Below are positions 11,176-21,712 of a stretch of DNA of 64,000 nt, piece after piece. Source of the stretch: Saxidomus purpurata (Eukaryota > Mollusca > Bivalvia > Venerida > Veneridae); assembly GCA_022818135.1 (NCBI GenBank), contig JAFMSR010000014.1, forward strand, positions 37,001,424-37,065,423. Direction: 5' to 3'. How positions within the stretch are numbered: the stretch's first letter is position 1; each line of letters starts with the position of its first letter. The position numbers were made by a program, and so were the translations under genes. The notes under the pieces are model-generated. The model did no database searches and was not told where the DNA came from. It saw only the letters and a program-made list of their open reading frames with translations.

Positions 11176-14100
11176 GTAAGTATACTCTTTCTTCCTTCTT
11201 AGTCATATGCCAAATTTATAATATTGATGAGGGTGTATGAAGAATTAATTGAACTGACATCAATTTTCTGAAACTAACAGTATACTCTCAGATTCGTTAA
11301 AATGATTTATTAGCCTCGCACCAGGCTGTATCACTTACAATTGATGAAAGTTTTCCTGCAAGAGAAATGCTTAAAGAAACGGTTGTTTGTATTCACTAAA
11401 TAAAATGGGTTTCTCCCCCCATGAAACATGTAACAAAAATCAAACAAAATATCTCGAGTGTCTAGTACTAGTGTTATAAGAATAAAACAAAACAAACCGG
11501 TTGCAGCAGCACAGTACGGGTGTGGCGGACGCAATGTTAAATGATGTTGCGTTAGCGATGGATCGATGCGCTTATTAAATATTTTACTTATGTTTGTCGT
11601 TTGAATGAACACATTTTCAGATGTAATCGACCATATATATCTTATTTCAGATGTTGAAAGAGTCAAGCAAAACTTTGACGAAAAAGTTAACCTCTTGATT
11701 GTACAGCAGATTCAAAAAGAACTACAGGCCAGCTACCTATACCAGGCATATGTAAGTATTTTCAACATATGCATTAACCTTCCAGCATACGTTTCCAACA
11801 CGTGCACAAATCTCCGAGCGTATGTACTCATTTCAAACACGAGCACAAATCTTCCAGCAAATGCACGTGTTTCGAACACGTGCACAATTATGTGTTTCCA
11901 ACACGTATACTTACCACCCACATACGTACGCGTTTCGAACACGTGCACTCGCCTCCCTGTATACGTACGTGTTTCGAACACGTGCATTCGTCTCTCAGCA
12001 TACGTACGTGTCTCGAACACGTGCACTCGCCCCCAGTATACGTACGTGTTTCAAACACGTGCACTCGCCTCCCAGTTTACGTACGTGTTTCAAACACGTG
12101 CACTCACTTCCCAATATACGTGATTTAAACACGTACACTCAGCAGCTAGCATACATCAATATTTATGCTACGTGCTCTCACTTGATAATTATTTTAACAC
12201 GCGCACTTACCTCCCAGCATACGTAAGTTAAAGACAAAAACATATTTTGAGACGCCGAAGTAGATTTGTATCACACTATAATAGAGATGCATATGTTGAT
12301 CTAAATGATAAATTATGAAGACTGATAACTACGTGCAACACGTTTATTTTTGTCCATCTCCCGTTGACTTAGGGATGAACGAGACCTTCGTGCCTTATAA
12401 TAAACTAATTTTCCTGCCTTAATTCCATGCAGTATAACCGACAGTGTACAGTAATTAAATTTACTAAATATAATAAATAACCAAACTTAATGATTTGAAA
12501 CCAATTTTTAAATTTATGTTAATGTAAATTGTACATAAAAAAATTATCAAGCAAAATGATAAACACATATCTAATGATAACGATTCATTATAAAGGGAGA
12601 TTATAGAAAGGTAGAAAGTTCGTAAGGTTTCAAAAAAAATTTAGTTCTACAAATATAAAAAGATTATATCGTTAACAATCATAGACCCAACAATGTTTCA
12701 TGTCTTCATTAAGATGCCATGTGATTTAAAACAGAAAAACACTATGTTACTCTGACAGGCATACTTTCTTTATTACGATGTTTTTACTTTATACCTTATC
12801 AGTTTAAATCCATGGATTTTTCGCTCGGCGTAGTCGTATCTTTTGATTTGACTTCGTTGGTATGGACGCGTTGCAACCAACTTCGTTAATGGACCAATCA
12901 GAATCTGCAATTTGGCTAGCGTTTCGGTACCGGAATAAGAGGATGCCCGGGAGCCTTCTGAACACAAAATGTGTTATTTTTTTATATTATAGTTTTTATA
13001 AAAATCATGTTAAAAAAAAAACGAACACGTTTGTCAGGTTTCTGGCAGCGAGATCCTTTTTCAACGAGGTGTGTCGGGGCCGACTCACTCTTTTTGGCAG
13101 CGTTTGGTACCAATTGTCTGCCGGGGCCTTCGACCATGTGTTCCCACCACCACTTTTTATTTTTATTTTAGAAAAATAGTTCCCACCCGATATAAAAAAA
13201 ATTATATACAAATTTCATACATTGTATTGAAAAAATGTTCACTACTTCTATACACTCCAACTAGTCGCCTAATAAATAAGGTCAATGTTTATTCTGAACA
13301 AACATCCCTTATATAAAATAGATATATAAAGGGTTAATATTTCTTTAAAGTTCTTGGTTCTTTGGTTCTTGACCGAAGTGATTGTTGTCCCCCGCTATAT
13401 TCTGAAAGCTCGCCCTCTTTTAATTTGGACACCATTAGTTTTAAAAGGGTGTTACTGAAAATTTATGATGAAGCGAGGCAGTCAGTAGATGCGGAGACAG
13501 GCTGGTCAGATTTGCGGTCAGGGCATTCTTTTCCAGCAGCGGAGTAGAGGATTAAAGTAACGTATTCTGTATTGTATTTTGATAGGGTCATTACTTTGCA
13601 AGGGCTGATGTGGCACTTCCAGGCTTCGCTAAGTGGTTTGAGAAGGCTTCCCAAGAGGAACGACAACACGCGACTGGACTTATTGAATACGTCAATAAAA
13701 GAGGTGGCACCGTCTCACTCAATGACCTTAATGTGAGTATTACTCAACAGTTTTAAAATCATTTGACCTTTTCCGTAGAAAAGATAACGGAAAATTCCGA
13801 ATATTGTTCCGAGTAGTTCAAATCAGATAAAAAAATTTCTTTCACAATACTTTTTTTTTAAAATAACTGTTTTTCTTTCTGTCTGTAGTTCATTTGCCAC
13901 TGATTACAACCAAACAAGACTTTAATTACCATTTAAAATGTATATCAGTATATGACAGACAAAACTTACCGTTTATTTATTTCTTGACTACTTTCATATT
14001 TCAGTTCAACAGTTTCTGCACGCAAGTTTCCGAAGAACTAGCAGCAATGAAATCAGACTTCGGAAGAGACGAAACATGTGTAGGTATCTAATGTATTTAT

Positions 14101-17041
14101 GCATGGCGGGAAAAGAATAAATAAATTTATCATATTTTGTTTCAACATCTTCTTAAGGCTGTCCGACAGTCCATCAGATGTTGTTGAAAATCTTCTGTCT
14201 GTCTGTCCTAATACTTTAATAAAACATACGAAAGTTAACTTGTACTGCAAAGAACATTGAGACAGGATTAGATTTTGGGACTACATCTTGTTTAGCCTCT
14301 CTGACGTCATCTTTTCGTTTCTTACAGATTTGCTCATTTATGGCCAGTAAGAAAGACACCAGTACATGCCCAAAAGTAAGTTTACCTACTTCGAAATCCT
14401 GTATAGACAGAAATATAATAAATTATATGTGGATATATCTATTTTAACAATTTTTGAAGACATACTTTTGCTCCTACTGATAATAATGTAAGATATAAAA
14501 AGGTGAACTCTTATCTATTACTTCTTAAACAATTACAAACTGCTTCTTTAGCGACATTAGCGTAGTAAACTGTTGATAGCGTTATGCTAAACTCTTTTTT
14601 ACACATGTCTGCCATCACTGGTATGAAGACGTTTCTAGAGTATCTGCTTCTAGAATGAGGAATACAAAAGCTGGATGAAACGATGGAGACTTTAAGAAAC
14701 ATGTAAATGAAGAACATTTTAAAAGAGATTGATGGTTTTGAAAGAGACCCGACCTCTGATGTTTGTCGTAAACATTAATTTATACATGTACAAAAATGTA
14801 TATTACAAAAAGTGTTAACATTGGTAGGACCGAGCCACGTGGAAGAATGGCTTGTGGGCAATGCAGGACACTTTGGTGCTGGAGAGATTCGTGAATCAGA
14901 ACTTACTGGATCTTCACTCAAAAGCCGGTGAAGAGAACGATCCTCATGTAAGCCTTTTTATTACCAGTCAATGCATTTCTGAATAAAACATTGCCCTCAG
15001 CAATTGTACATGTATACAATTGTTAGCAGTCTTAAGCAGCCGGTACCCGGTCACCAAGGTTAAGGAATTTTAGATCTATGTATTAGAAAAAGATGTTTTC
15101 CTATAACGCACCAAGTACGGTCCCATATAAGCAGACCGACAGGCAACTCAACCGCAACCCGGCTGCATATCGGTAGTTACTGGAAATATAAATAGTATTA
15201 AATACAAAATAGTATATTATAGCAACGGAATACGTCTCGGCAATGACGCCAAACAAAACCAGTAAAAAAGGCCGGTTGACATCAGGGTGGCCGCAAGCTG
15301 GGAATTCTTTGTAATGTAGATACTTGTACTTATAGACAGCTATCTTTACGAAAAACTTTGAGAACGGAACGTATCCTCAAGCATATTCATAAGCCCAAAA
15401 TAACCTCGGATAACGCCGATCTCTAACGTGGATATTCCAAGTTTTCACTATTATCATCCTAACAACTTTGTATTATTCATTGTAAAGATGTACCTGTAAT
15501 GTTTTGACACGTGATTGCAGCTAGCACACATTCTGGAGCATGAGTATTTAGACGAACAAGTGGAGGCGATAAAGAAAATTGGGAATTACATCCGTCAGCT
15601 GGAACGTGTAGGGGATGGACTCGNNNNNNNNNNNNNNNNNNNNNNNNNNNNNNNNNNNNNNNNNNNNNNNNNNNNNNNNNNNNNNNNNNNNNNNNNNNNN
15701 NNNNNNNNNNNNNNNNNNNNNNNNNNNNNNNNNNNNNNNNNNNNNNNNNNNNNNNNNNNNNNNNNNNNNNNNNNNNNNNNNNNNNNNNNNNNNNNNNNNN
15801 NNNNNNNNNNNNNNNNNNNNNNNNNNNNNNNNNNNNNNNNNNNNNNNNNNNNNNNNNNNNNNNNNNNNNNNNNNNNNNNNNNNNNNNNNNNNNNNNNNNN
15901 NNNNNNNNNNNNNNNNNNNNNNNNNNNNNNNNNNNNNNNNNNNNNNNNNNNNNNNNNNNNNNNNNNNNNNNNNNNNNNNNNNNNNNNNNNNNNNNNNNNN
16001 NNNNNNNNNNNNNNNNNNNNNNNNNNNNNNNNNNNNNNNNNNNNNNNNNNNNNNNNNNNNNNNNNNNNNNNNNNNNNNNNNNNNNNNNNNNNNNNNNNNN
16101 NNNNNNNNNNNNNNNNNNNNNNNCTCCGATTCCTAACTCCGTGCATATTGTTATCCGTGAGCACGATCTCAAATTCAGGTTTTTAAAGCACCGACAATCA
16201 CAAAACCGCCACTTGAACATGAAATCGTGCTCAAGGATTTTTATAAGCACGGGGCCTGGTCGATGGCCTTATGATCGGAGAGACCCGGGTTCGATCTCCT
16301 TAAGTGCCTAGTAGACGATATCTAAAATATTGTAAAATATGACTTCTATAAAAATGATGGAACATTTGCAATTTAAGCTACATTTACATTTCAGGTACTA
16401 AGACGTCTTACACACGCAGAACTGGAAGATACACTCACGGAATAGTTGATGGCAAATAATGAATGGGGTAGAATGCACTATTTCTTACTTTTGAACACAA
16501 AATAAATGCCAGTAGCTCACTAAAACCCATGTGTTGGAACGAGATGGTCATGCATATTCATAATCTGCAATGTATTTACACTCGTCTTGCTAAAATTTCA
16601 AATGCACTTGTTCATCTTTCAATGTTTGAAAACGGTTGCATTAATAGTAGCTCATATGGTAGCTGATTGAAACGTGTCTATCTGAATAGCAGACTGCAGA
16701 TATTGACCTCAGTGAGCATACGTGAAGGCTGATCATGGTCTACACTGGTTGCAAAGGGACAATTATTTGACGCCAGCATTTTATGAGTTGATTATAACAC
16801 ATTCAAGTCAGCGACTCTAGCCACCCGACCGCGGAGGTACTTCCGTGTAGTTATTTGCTTGATTATTTATTTAGAAGTTTGAATTATTTTCAACGGGTTC
16901 AATGTCAGCTGTATATATTTTTTCATTTTTTCTGATAACTTACAATCGATTTGTCTGGTTTTTTTTTCAGGATTTGATTTCTACACGGAAGGATATAAAG
17001 TTTCCACTCCAGAAAGTATGACAGCTGATATGTGTATGTAG
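11127..17041 (+). CDS. Secreted (yolk-type) ferritin, eight exons, ferroxidase-competent
   Basis: Iron-storage protein of the ferritin family, predicted secreted, where 24-mers oxidise Fe(II) and store ferric mineral. Exons: 11127-11175, 11651-11751, 13586-13732, 14005-14079, 14328-14375, 14828-14947, 15521-15623 (end at a gap) and 16971-17041; about 237 residues. Exon 1 is a hydrophobic signal peptide. H-type ferroxidase ligands are all present: Glu and Tyr in KELQASY, Glu-Glu and His in EERQH, Glu in VLERFVNQ, Gln in DEQVEA. A 41-residue insert with four Cys lies between helices B and C, encoded by exons 4 and 5, both phase 0; snail yolk ferritin is known for an insert of about this size here. 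The C-terminus replaces the usual short tail with FDFYTEGYK and a Cys-containing end. Exon phases agree throughout. Confidence 0.93.
11651..11751 (+). CDS. Ferritin exon 2, helix A
   Basis: Acceptor ttatttcag. Encodes [10 protein letters not shown] and the helix-A ferroxidase Glu and Tyr (KELQASY). Donor TAT|gtaagt, phase 0. Confidence 0.92.
11760..12232 (+). repeat. Minisatellite rich in CACGTG and TACGTA in ferritin intron 2
   Basis: About ten diverged units of roughly 37-45 bp, typified by TACGTACGTGTTTCGAACACG followed by TGCACTCGCCTCC. They contain many CACGTG and ACGTG motifs and near-palindromes. The array starts immediately after the exon 2 donor, and several units contain 'ccagcatacgtaagt'-like text resembling the exon 2/intron junction (ccaggcatatgtaagt). 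Confidence 0.85.
12233..13585 (+). other. Rest of ferritin intron 2
   Basis: AT-rich, except for a GC-richer segment at 12820-12960 with a CCAAT motif (about 12892) and another at 13020-13150. Both are open on one strand but show no known protein similarity that I recognise. Confidence 0.5.
13586..13732 (+). CDS. Ferritin exon 3, helix B
   Basis: 49 codons, phase 0 to 0, from [14 protein letters not shown] to [11 protein letters not shown]. Contains the ferroxidase Glu-Glu and His in SQEERQH. Acceptor gatag, donor gtgagt. Confidence 0.93.
14005..14079 (+). CDS. Ferritin exon 4, first half of the Cys-rich insert
   Basis: 25 codons, phase 0 to 0, [11 protein letters not shown] to GRDETC; two Cys. 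Donor TGT|gtaggt is preferred over the adjacent TGTGTAG|gtatct because the latter puts a stop in the next exon. Confidence 0.85.
14328..14375 (+). CDS. Ferritin exon 5, second half of the Cys-rich insert
   Basis: 16 codons, phase 0 to 0, [16 protein letters not shown]; two Cys. Acceptor cttacag, donor AAA|gtaagt. Confidence 0.85.
14828..14947 (+). CDS. Ferritin exon 6, helix C
   Basis: 40 codons, phase 0 to 0. [21 protein letters not shown] is typical helix C with the ferroxidase Glu; ends ENDPH before gtaagc. Confidence 0.93.
15521..15623 (+). CDS. Ferritin exon 7, helix D, ends at assembly gap
   Basis: [19 protein letters not shown] with the helix-D ferroxidase Gln, then LERVGDGL. One base (G) precedes the gap, the phase the last exon needs, so the exon probably ends exactly here and the donor is in the Ns. 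Confidence 0.9.
15624..16123. other. Assembly gap, 500 N
   Basis: Exactly 500 Ns, the usual placeholder for a scaffold join of unknown size. It hides the ferritin exon 7 donor and part of intron 7. Confidence 0.99.
16249..16305 (+). pseudogene. tRNA-like fragment (SINE head)
   Basis: GGGGCCTGGTCGATGG, then a B box CCCGGGTTCGATC. No paired acceptor arm. Lies in ferritin intron 7. Confidence 0.5.
16395..16506 (+). other. Candidate alternative ferritin last exon
   Basis: A good acceptor (acatttcag) is followed in phase 1 by a 21-residue basic frame (starting GTKTSYTRR, ending VDGK) with a stop, then AATAAA at 16501. Spliced to exon 7 it would give a different, basic C-terminus. No transcript evidence; it could be chance. 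Confidence 0.3.
16971..17041 (+). CDS. Ferritin exon 8, C-terminal tail
   Basis: A long pyrimidine tract and cag acceptor. Two bases complete the Gly codon from exon 7, then [15 protein letters not shown] and TAG at 17039. Takes the place of the EYxFDKxTL tail of ordinary ferritins. Confidence 0.82.
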
Positions 17042-17590
17042 CAACCAAAGACATAGTTCAGACTTCCAAAACTTTCACTGCAGATGTATTTATATATACA
17101 TTGTATGTTTCATGCACTGCCAAAGCAAATGAACAAGGCACGCTGGAGTTATTTAGTTACTGTTGATTTTGAGCGATAGTGGTCGTCGAATTTTTACTGA
17201 TATAGTGCTGAAGATGAGAATTGTTGTCTGCACGTCTGCTGACTGTTTTAATGTTGTAGTAAATATATAAACGTGCTTGATTTACTACAAAATTAACACG
17301 GGGTAAAACCAAAAGCGACCGTTAACCAAAACAGACGACAACTAGATACCATTTTCCGCAAAACTCTTCACAGAGACACTTCAACTTGCTTTCAAATCTA
17401 ATCACAGGACATGCTCTGGATATAGTGTTTCGTGTTTTAGAGCCAAATGTTAAATCTATAAATGTTGTGCAGTTTGTATGTGCCAGGTCTGTTAATTTTG
17501 AGGACTATTGATCCAGTTTGGATGTTGATATTTATATTATCATGAAAGATGACGGTAAACTGGCTGTCATTTGAACAAGAAAAACAAATA
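17042..17590 (+). other. Ferritin 3' UTR and flank
   Basis: No clear AATAAA within the first 500 bases after the stop; one occurs at about 17685 inside the following MITE. Nothing else seen. Confidence 0.45.
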
Positions 17591-17591
17591 A

Positions 17592-17775
17592 CAGTAAACT
17601 CCGGTTATAACGAACTCCTTGGGGTCATTTAAATTTGTTCCTTATGTCCGGAGTTTGTTATATCCATATAACATTTTGATGTAAAATAAAGAAGAAAAAA
17701 ACTAGGGCGGAGAAAATTTGTTCCTTATATCCGGATTTTCGCTTTATCCGGAGTCGTTATATACGGAGTTTACTG
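17592..17775. mobile_element. pogo/Tigger-like MITE, copy 1
   Basis: Terminal inverted repeats CAGTAAACTCCG...TATAACGAA and TTCGTTATATACGGAGTTTACTG style, 184 bp. The same termini occur at 20443-20593, where TA flanks both ends. CAGT ends with a TA duplication suggest a Tc1/pogo-type MITE. The left TA of this copy is mutated or shifted by a base. Confidence 0.75.
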
Positions 17776-18828
17776 TATTTCTAACCTTGCTGTAGAAATC
17801 GATAGTAGACTCAAAGGCAAAAGAAACGCAACTTTTTCAATTTTTTATTATAGATCTATATAGAAAATGTAAGCACGCATAATTTCGTGAAATCAAACAG
17901 GTGGTGAATGTCCCTATCATACTTCTTAAAGTCAAGATGAACTGACTTATGCAAAAACAGTTTACATTATCACCATCACTCAGTAATTGAGTGCATAAAG
18001 TTTGAGTGCAAAGGTAAAGTTGCGTATCTCTGGCCGGTGAGTATGGTGACTATATGATATACTAAAGCAGTATTTTTTCAATGATAAGAAACGCTTTCTG
18101 ACAATACTTAATATAAGTTCGAAAGAAGGCAATAAAACGTTCAAATTTATACAATTCTAATATATAATCTAGTCTGCGGTTTGACTTAACGTTACATAAA
18201 GTAGGGGAGGCATACGCATCTCTATAGATATTTCAAAATTAAATGTTTCAGATCTCCAATGTTATTCATAATTTTGTATATTTATATTTAAAGCTATAAT
18301 ACTGCTTAAAATGACCAGAAAAAGTACGGTAAAAAAGTTCTTAAAACATGAAAAATGTTTAGAAAATTTATTAAAAATAAGTTATGCTCAACCATTTCTT
18401 TCATTAGTAAAATGTACATGCAAACACAAATCTATCATATCAAATTGATGGAAAAATATTTTACGACACGGCGGGTCAAAAACGATTTTTATCATTTTCA
18501 ACTATGTTTAATAGGAATGAAACTGTTGTATGTTTTTATGTTATTTAGCTATAACTTTGCGATACTTGTTTTTTGATGATACTAAACCATTGGTGAATGC
18601 ATTACATTAACTTGCGATTATGAATTGAAGGGTATGATCACTTTAAGTTTACTGCTACATTTATTTCAATTTGAAACGTTGTTAGGTCTCAATGGTCTAT
18701 TTCGTCGAATTAGTATTTGAGAAAAGAAGGATTTTCTTTAACTGTTCTTCCTGTTCACACGTGTACGTCGCCATCCTCTGTCGCGGCAGGTTGTAAGCTA
18801 TGCAGTTTAAACTAGAGTATCAATTAAT
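17776..18828. other. No recognisable feature
   Basis: AT-rich. 'caaaagaaacgcaactttt' at 17818 and 'aaaggtaaagttgcg' at 18009 look like decayed inverted ends of an element but the match is short. Confidence 0.5.
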
Positions 18829-19018
18829 AACAGTGATAACAATAACAATGATAACAATAACAATGATAACAATAACAGTGATAACAATAACAGTGAGAAC
18901 AATAACAATAACAATGATAACAATAACAATAACAATGATAACAATAACAATGATAACAATAACAATGATAACAATAACAGTGATAACAATAACAATGATA
19001 ACAATAACAACCACAAAT
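18829..19018. repeat. 12/18-bp microsatellite (AACAATRATAAC)
   Basis: Runs of ATAACAATAACARTG with A/G alternation. No coding meaning on either strand. Confidence 0.92.
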
Positions 19019-20442
19019 AACATAAGTCTACTGTAAACCATGTCAGTAATTTTCGCTCTTTTCATAGACTCCACATTCCACCGCACAATATAATATACAG
19101 AATCGTTGAACCTTGTTTTTAGAAATAAGAATTCACCTTCTTTGTGTTGTTTTGTTGTTTATTAAGATGAAGTCGCAAAATATCCGCCTATCAAATTACG
19201 AACGATAATTAATCTGAAAATTCACTGGTTTACAGTAACTTTTAATTATGTGTCTTAAACTGCGTTGGCTACACCCTGTTGAATGTGCGGCACTGCGGCT
19301 GTGGGATGATGACATACATGAGAGCAACAGGAACGGCAGTAAAGCAACATGCCATTATTATAAGAAATAAGTGAAAAACACGAGACCATAACTGTTTATT
19401 CAGGCCTGTGTAAGGGACCACCTGTAAATAAAGGCCAGCAAGACTGAAAGCTTTACACCGTTCAAGTTCAATCAATAGACATGTACTACATTAATTTAAA
19501 AGGTCTAGTAACTCAATGTAGATCCCAACAATTAAATTAAAGTGATATTACCCTTCAAACTAACCATCATAATCAAAGTTTATGAAAGTCATTTAGCATT
19601 GGTTTTCACTCTGAGAAAAACGAGTGTTGGAACCAAAGTTTAACCTATCTGAAAAGCAGTTATTTCCATTGAATACAGTTGAAATCGTTTTGGACTATCC
19701 TTGTGAATAATATTTAGTTTCCCGCGTAATAGCGTTCCAGTTACGGTTAGTTGAACCGCTCAAATTAAGAGTAAGGTAGTGTTTAGAGGGTAACCAAAAT
19801 AGTCAATTGTTTATGAAGAATGATCAATGATATTAAAGTAAAGGTGTTTAGGTAAATGTACTAGACATATTTGTCAGTTCTAGCGTGCATACCTAATACT
19901 CATGTGCCACCAAGTTTCAAAATTTGAATAAAATAATATGTATAAAATTCTTAATTTTCGTGTGAAGTCCACACACGCCATTGAGAAAAGCGCTGACTGT
20001 TTTTGGACACAGGTTTTCAGATCTGTTTTTAATCTGTTTTTTCCTGGACCTCGCGTCTTTTCGAGGATATGGGTTTTTTCCGATTTGATCATAAATGAAG
20101 GAAAATAGGGAGTATCTTGTATTTTATACTTGTTTGTATGCGTGAAGACGGTAGTTAACGCATCTCTTGTATTAAAAGTAAAGAAAGTATTATATTATTC
20201 TATTAACAGGGAATGTTTATGTAAAATGCATTCAGAAATTTTGTTTGGTACATGTATAAAGCCAATGTATATTCTAAGGTTGATGTGATACATCTACTAT
20301 TATATGATATAGAGGTACATGTATAAAATAGTATTTATGTGGAAATAAACGGTCCCGTAGCCAGTTGTGCACCGCTACTGGGCGAAATATATTTATGTGT
20401 TACTTCATAATTCATTTTAAGTGAAGACTGTAAATCTACATA
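19019..20442. other. No recognisable feature
   Basis: No gene or clear repeat found. Confidence 0.55.
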
Positions 20443-20593
20443 CAGTAAACACCGTATATCCCTTGGTCCTATTTAGTTTTATTCGTTATATCCGGACTGT
20501 GTTATATCCGTATATCATTTTCATATAAAATTCATATAAGAATTGGGTCAATAGTTTCGTTATATCCAGATTCGTTATATACGGAGTTTACTG
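20443..20593. mobile_element. pogo/Tigger-like MITE, copy 2
   Basis: 151 bp, starting CAGTAAACACCG and ending CGGAGTTTACTG, with TA on both sides (20441-20442 and 20594-20595). The interior 'cgttatatccg' motifs are shared with copy 1. Confidence 0.82.
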
Positions 20594-20645
20594 TATTGTC
20601 ACTTCTGCTAAGATCTGCTTAAATCCGTTATTTTGATAATTTTAA

Positions 20646-20830
20646 CACACGGACAGTTTATCTAACAATTCTTCCTGGGAAGAATCAGTACTAAACTCCT
20701 ATCCCCCGTAAGAAACTGCCCAATTTTTCAAATTACGAAACATTGTTGGTACCAGGGCTCGAACCCATGACCCTTAGTCAATGAAAGGAAACCGATTTCA
20801 AATCAACTACTTCGATCACGAGTTATGTCT
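20646..20830 (-). mobile_element. SINE-A copy
   Basis: Minus-oriented: 'cggacagtttatctaac' tail, 'ccccgtaagaaactgcc' body, 'ggctcgaaccc' B-box complement, 'gatttcaaatcaac' head. It directly follows MITE copy 2. Confidence 0.75.
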
Positions 20831-21353
20831 TATCGGCAAAGTAGACCCTTATTTATACTTTTTTTGCTTTTTAGAAAGAAGATATGTGTTATAAAAACAG
20901 TGCAAAAACTGCGTTCTTACAATTTTTTTTCGTAAAAAAGTGATATTGATACGAAAGAATGGCATGTACATCATTAATTTAAAAGGTCTAGTAATTCAAG
21001 TAAGTAGAACACAATTAAATCTCTATTGGTAAATTTACTTAGTCTTTCCAAAGTGTTTATGGGACTTTAAAATTATTATGTTCTGTTGAAATGGCACTCA
21101 GGGTCAGGGAATATACTCAGTACCATTAAGAGAAGTTCTTTTTTTTTAGTGACGTAAAAAGTCTTGATTGGTGGTTCGTTTTTTAAGACAAAATGTAAAT
21201 AAACTGTTGAAAGAATTACCAGGCACTCATTAATGAATAAATAATTCAGGATAAACCCGTAAAGCTTATTTTCGGTTTCCGAACATTACGAATAAAATCA
21301 TGCTGGGTTTGAAAACAAACATTTATTTTAAACTAAATCGATAAAATATCGAA
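20831..21353. other. No recognisable feature
   Basis: AT-rich sequence with no supported feature. Confidence 0.55.
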
Positions 21354-21427
21354 GACTCCGAATAGCTCTGTTGGTAGAGCCTTAAGATGTAAATGTCTGA
21401 GGTTCCCGGTTCGAATCTTTCATCAGG
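21354..21427 (+). pseudogene. tRNA-like pseudogene or SINE head
   Basis: A-box-like TAGCTCTGTTGGTAGAGC and B box CCCGGTTCGAATC in tRNA spacing. The acceptor strands (GACTCCG and CATCAGG) do not pair, so it is a relic. Confidence 0.6.
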
Positions 21428-21712
21428 CCTGACGTTTCAGTTTTAAGTATTTTAAAAAATAAGTTTGTGTATATTTGGACATACAACAACTTTTCAAGAT
21501 TCGTGTAATATCATTCTTCATCCTTCTGCAGGTATATAGGAAAAACAGATCTCATGGAATATAAATAATCAAAATTGATGCATAAAAAAGTGTCACATAG
21601 CCATCCACTTTAATTTTTTTTAAAATGAAACCATTTGATCAGGATTCGGACTACTGAAACCTTGCCTAAAAGTTAGACATCTTACCTCTACGGAACTGTC
21701 TATATGGTGCTG

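Noticed and set aside
11605..12226. Long overlapping frames with repeated SNTCT or FQTRAL text
   Set aside because: All three frames and the reverse strand are open because of the minisatellite; the real ferritin exon ends at 11751.
12862..13179. 105-codon frame in ferritin intron 2
   Set aside because: Overlapping open frames on both strands and no recognised domain.
15477..16250. Frames spanning the N block
   Set aside because: Open only because Ns contain no stops.
18800..19086. ITITMITIT and LLLSLLLL proteins
   Set aside because: Translations of the microsatellite.
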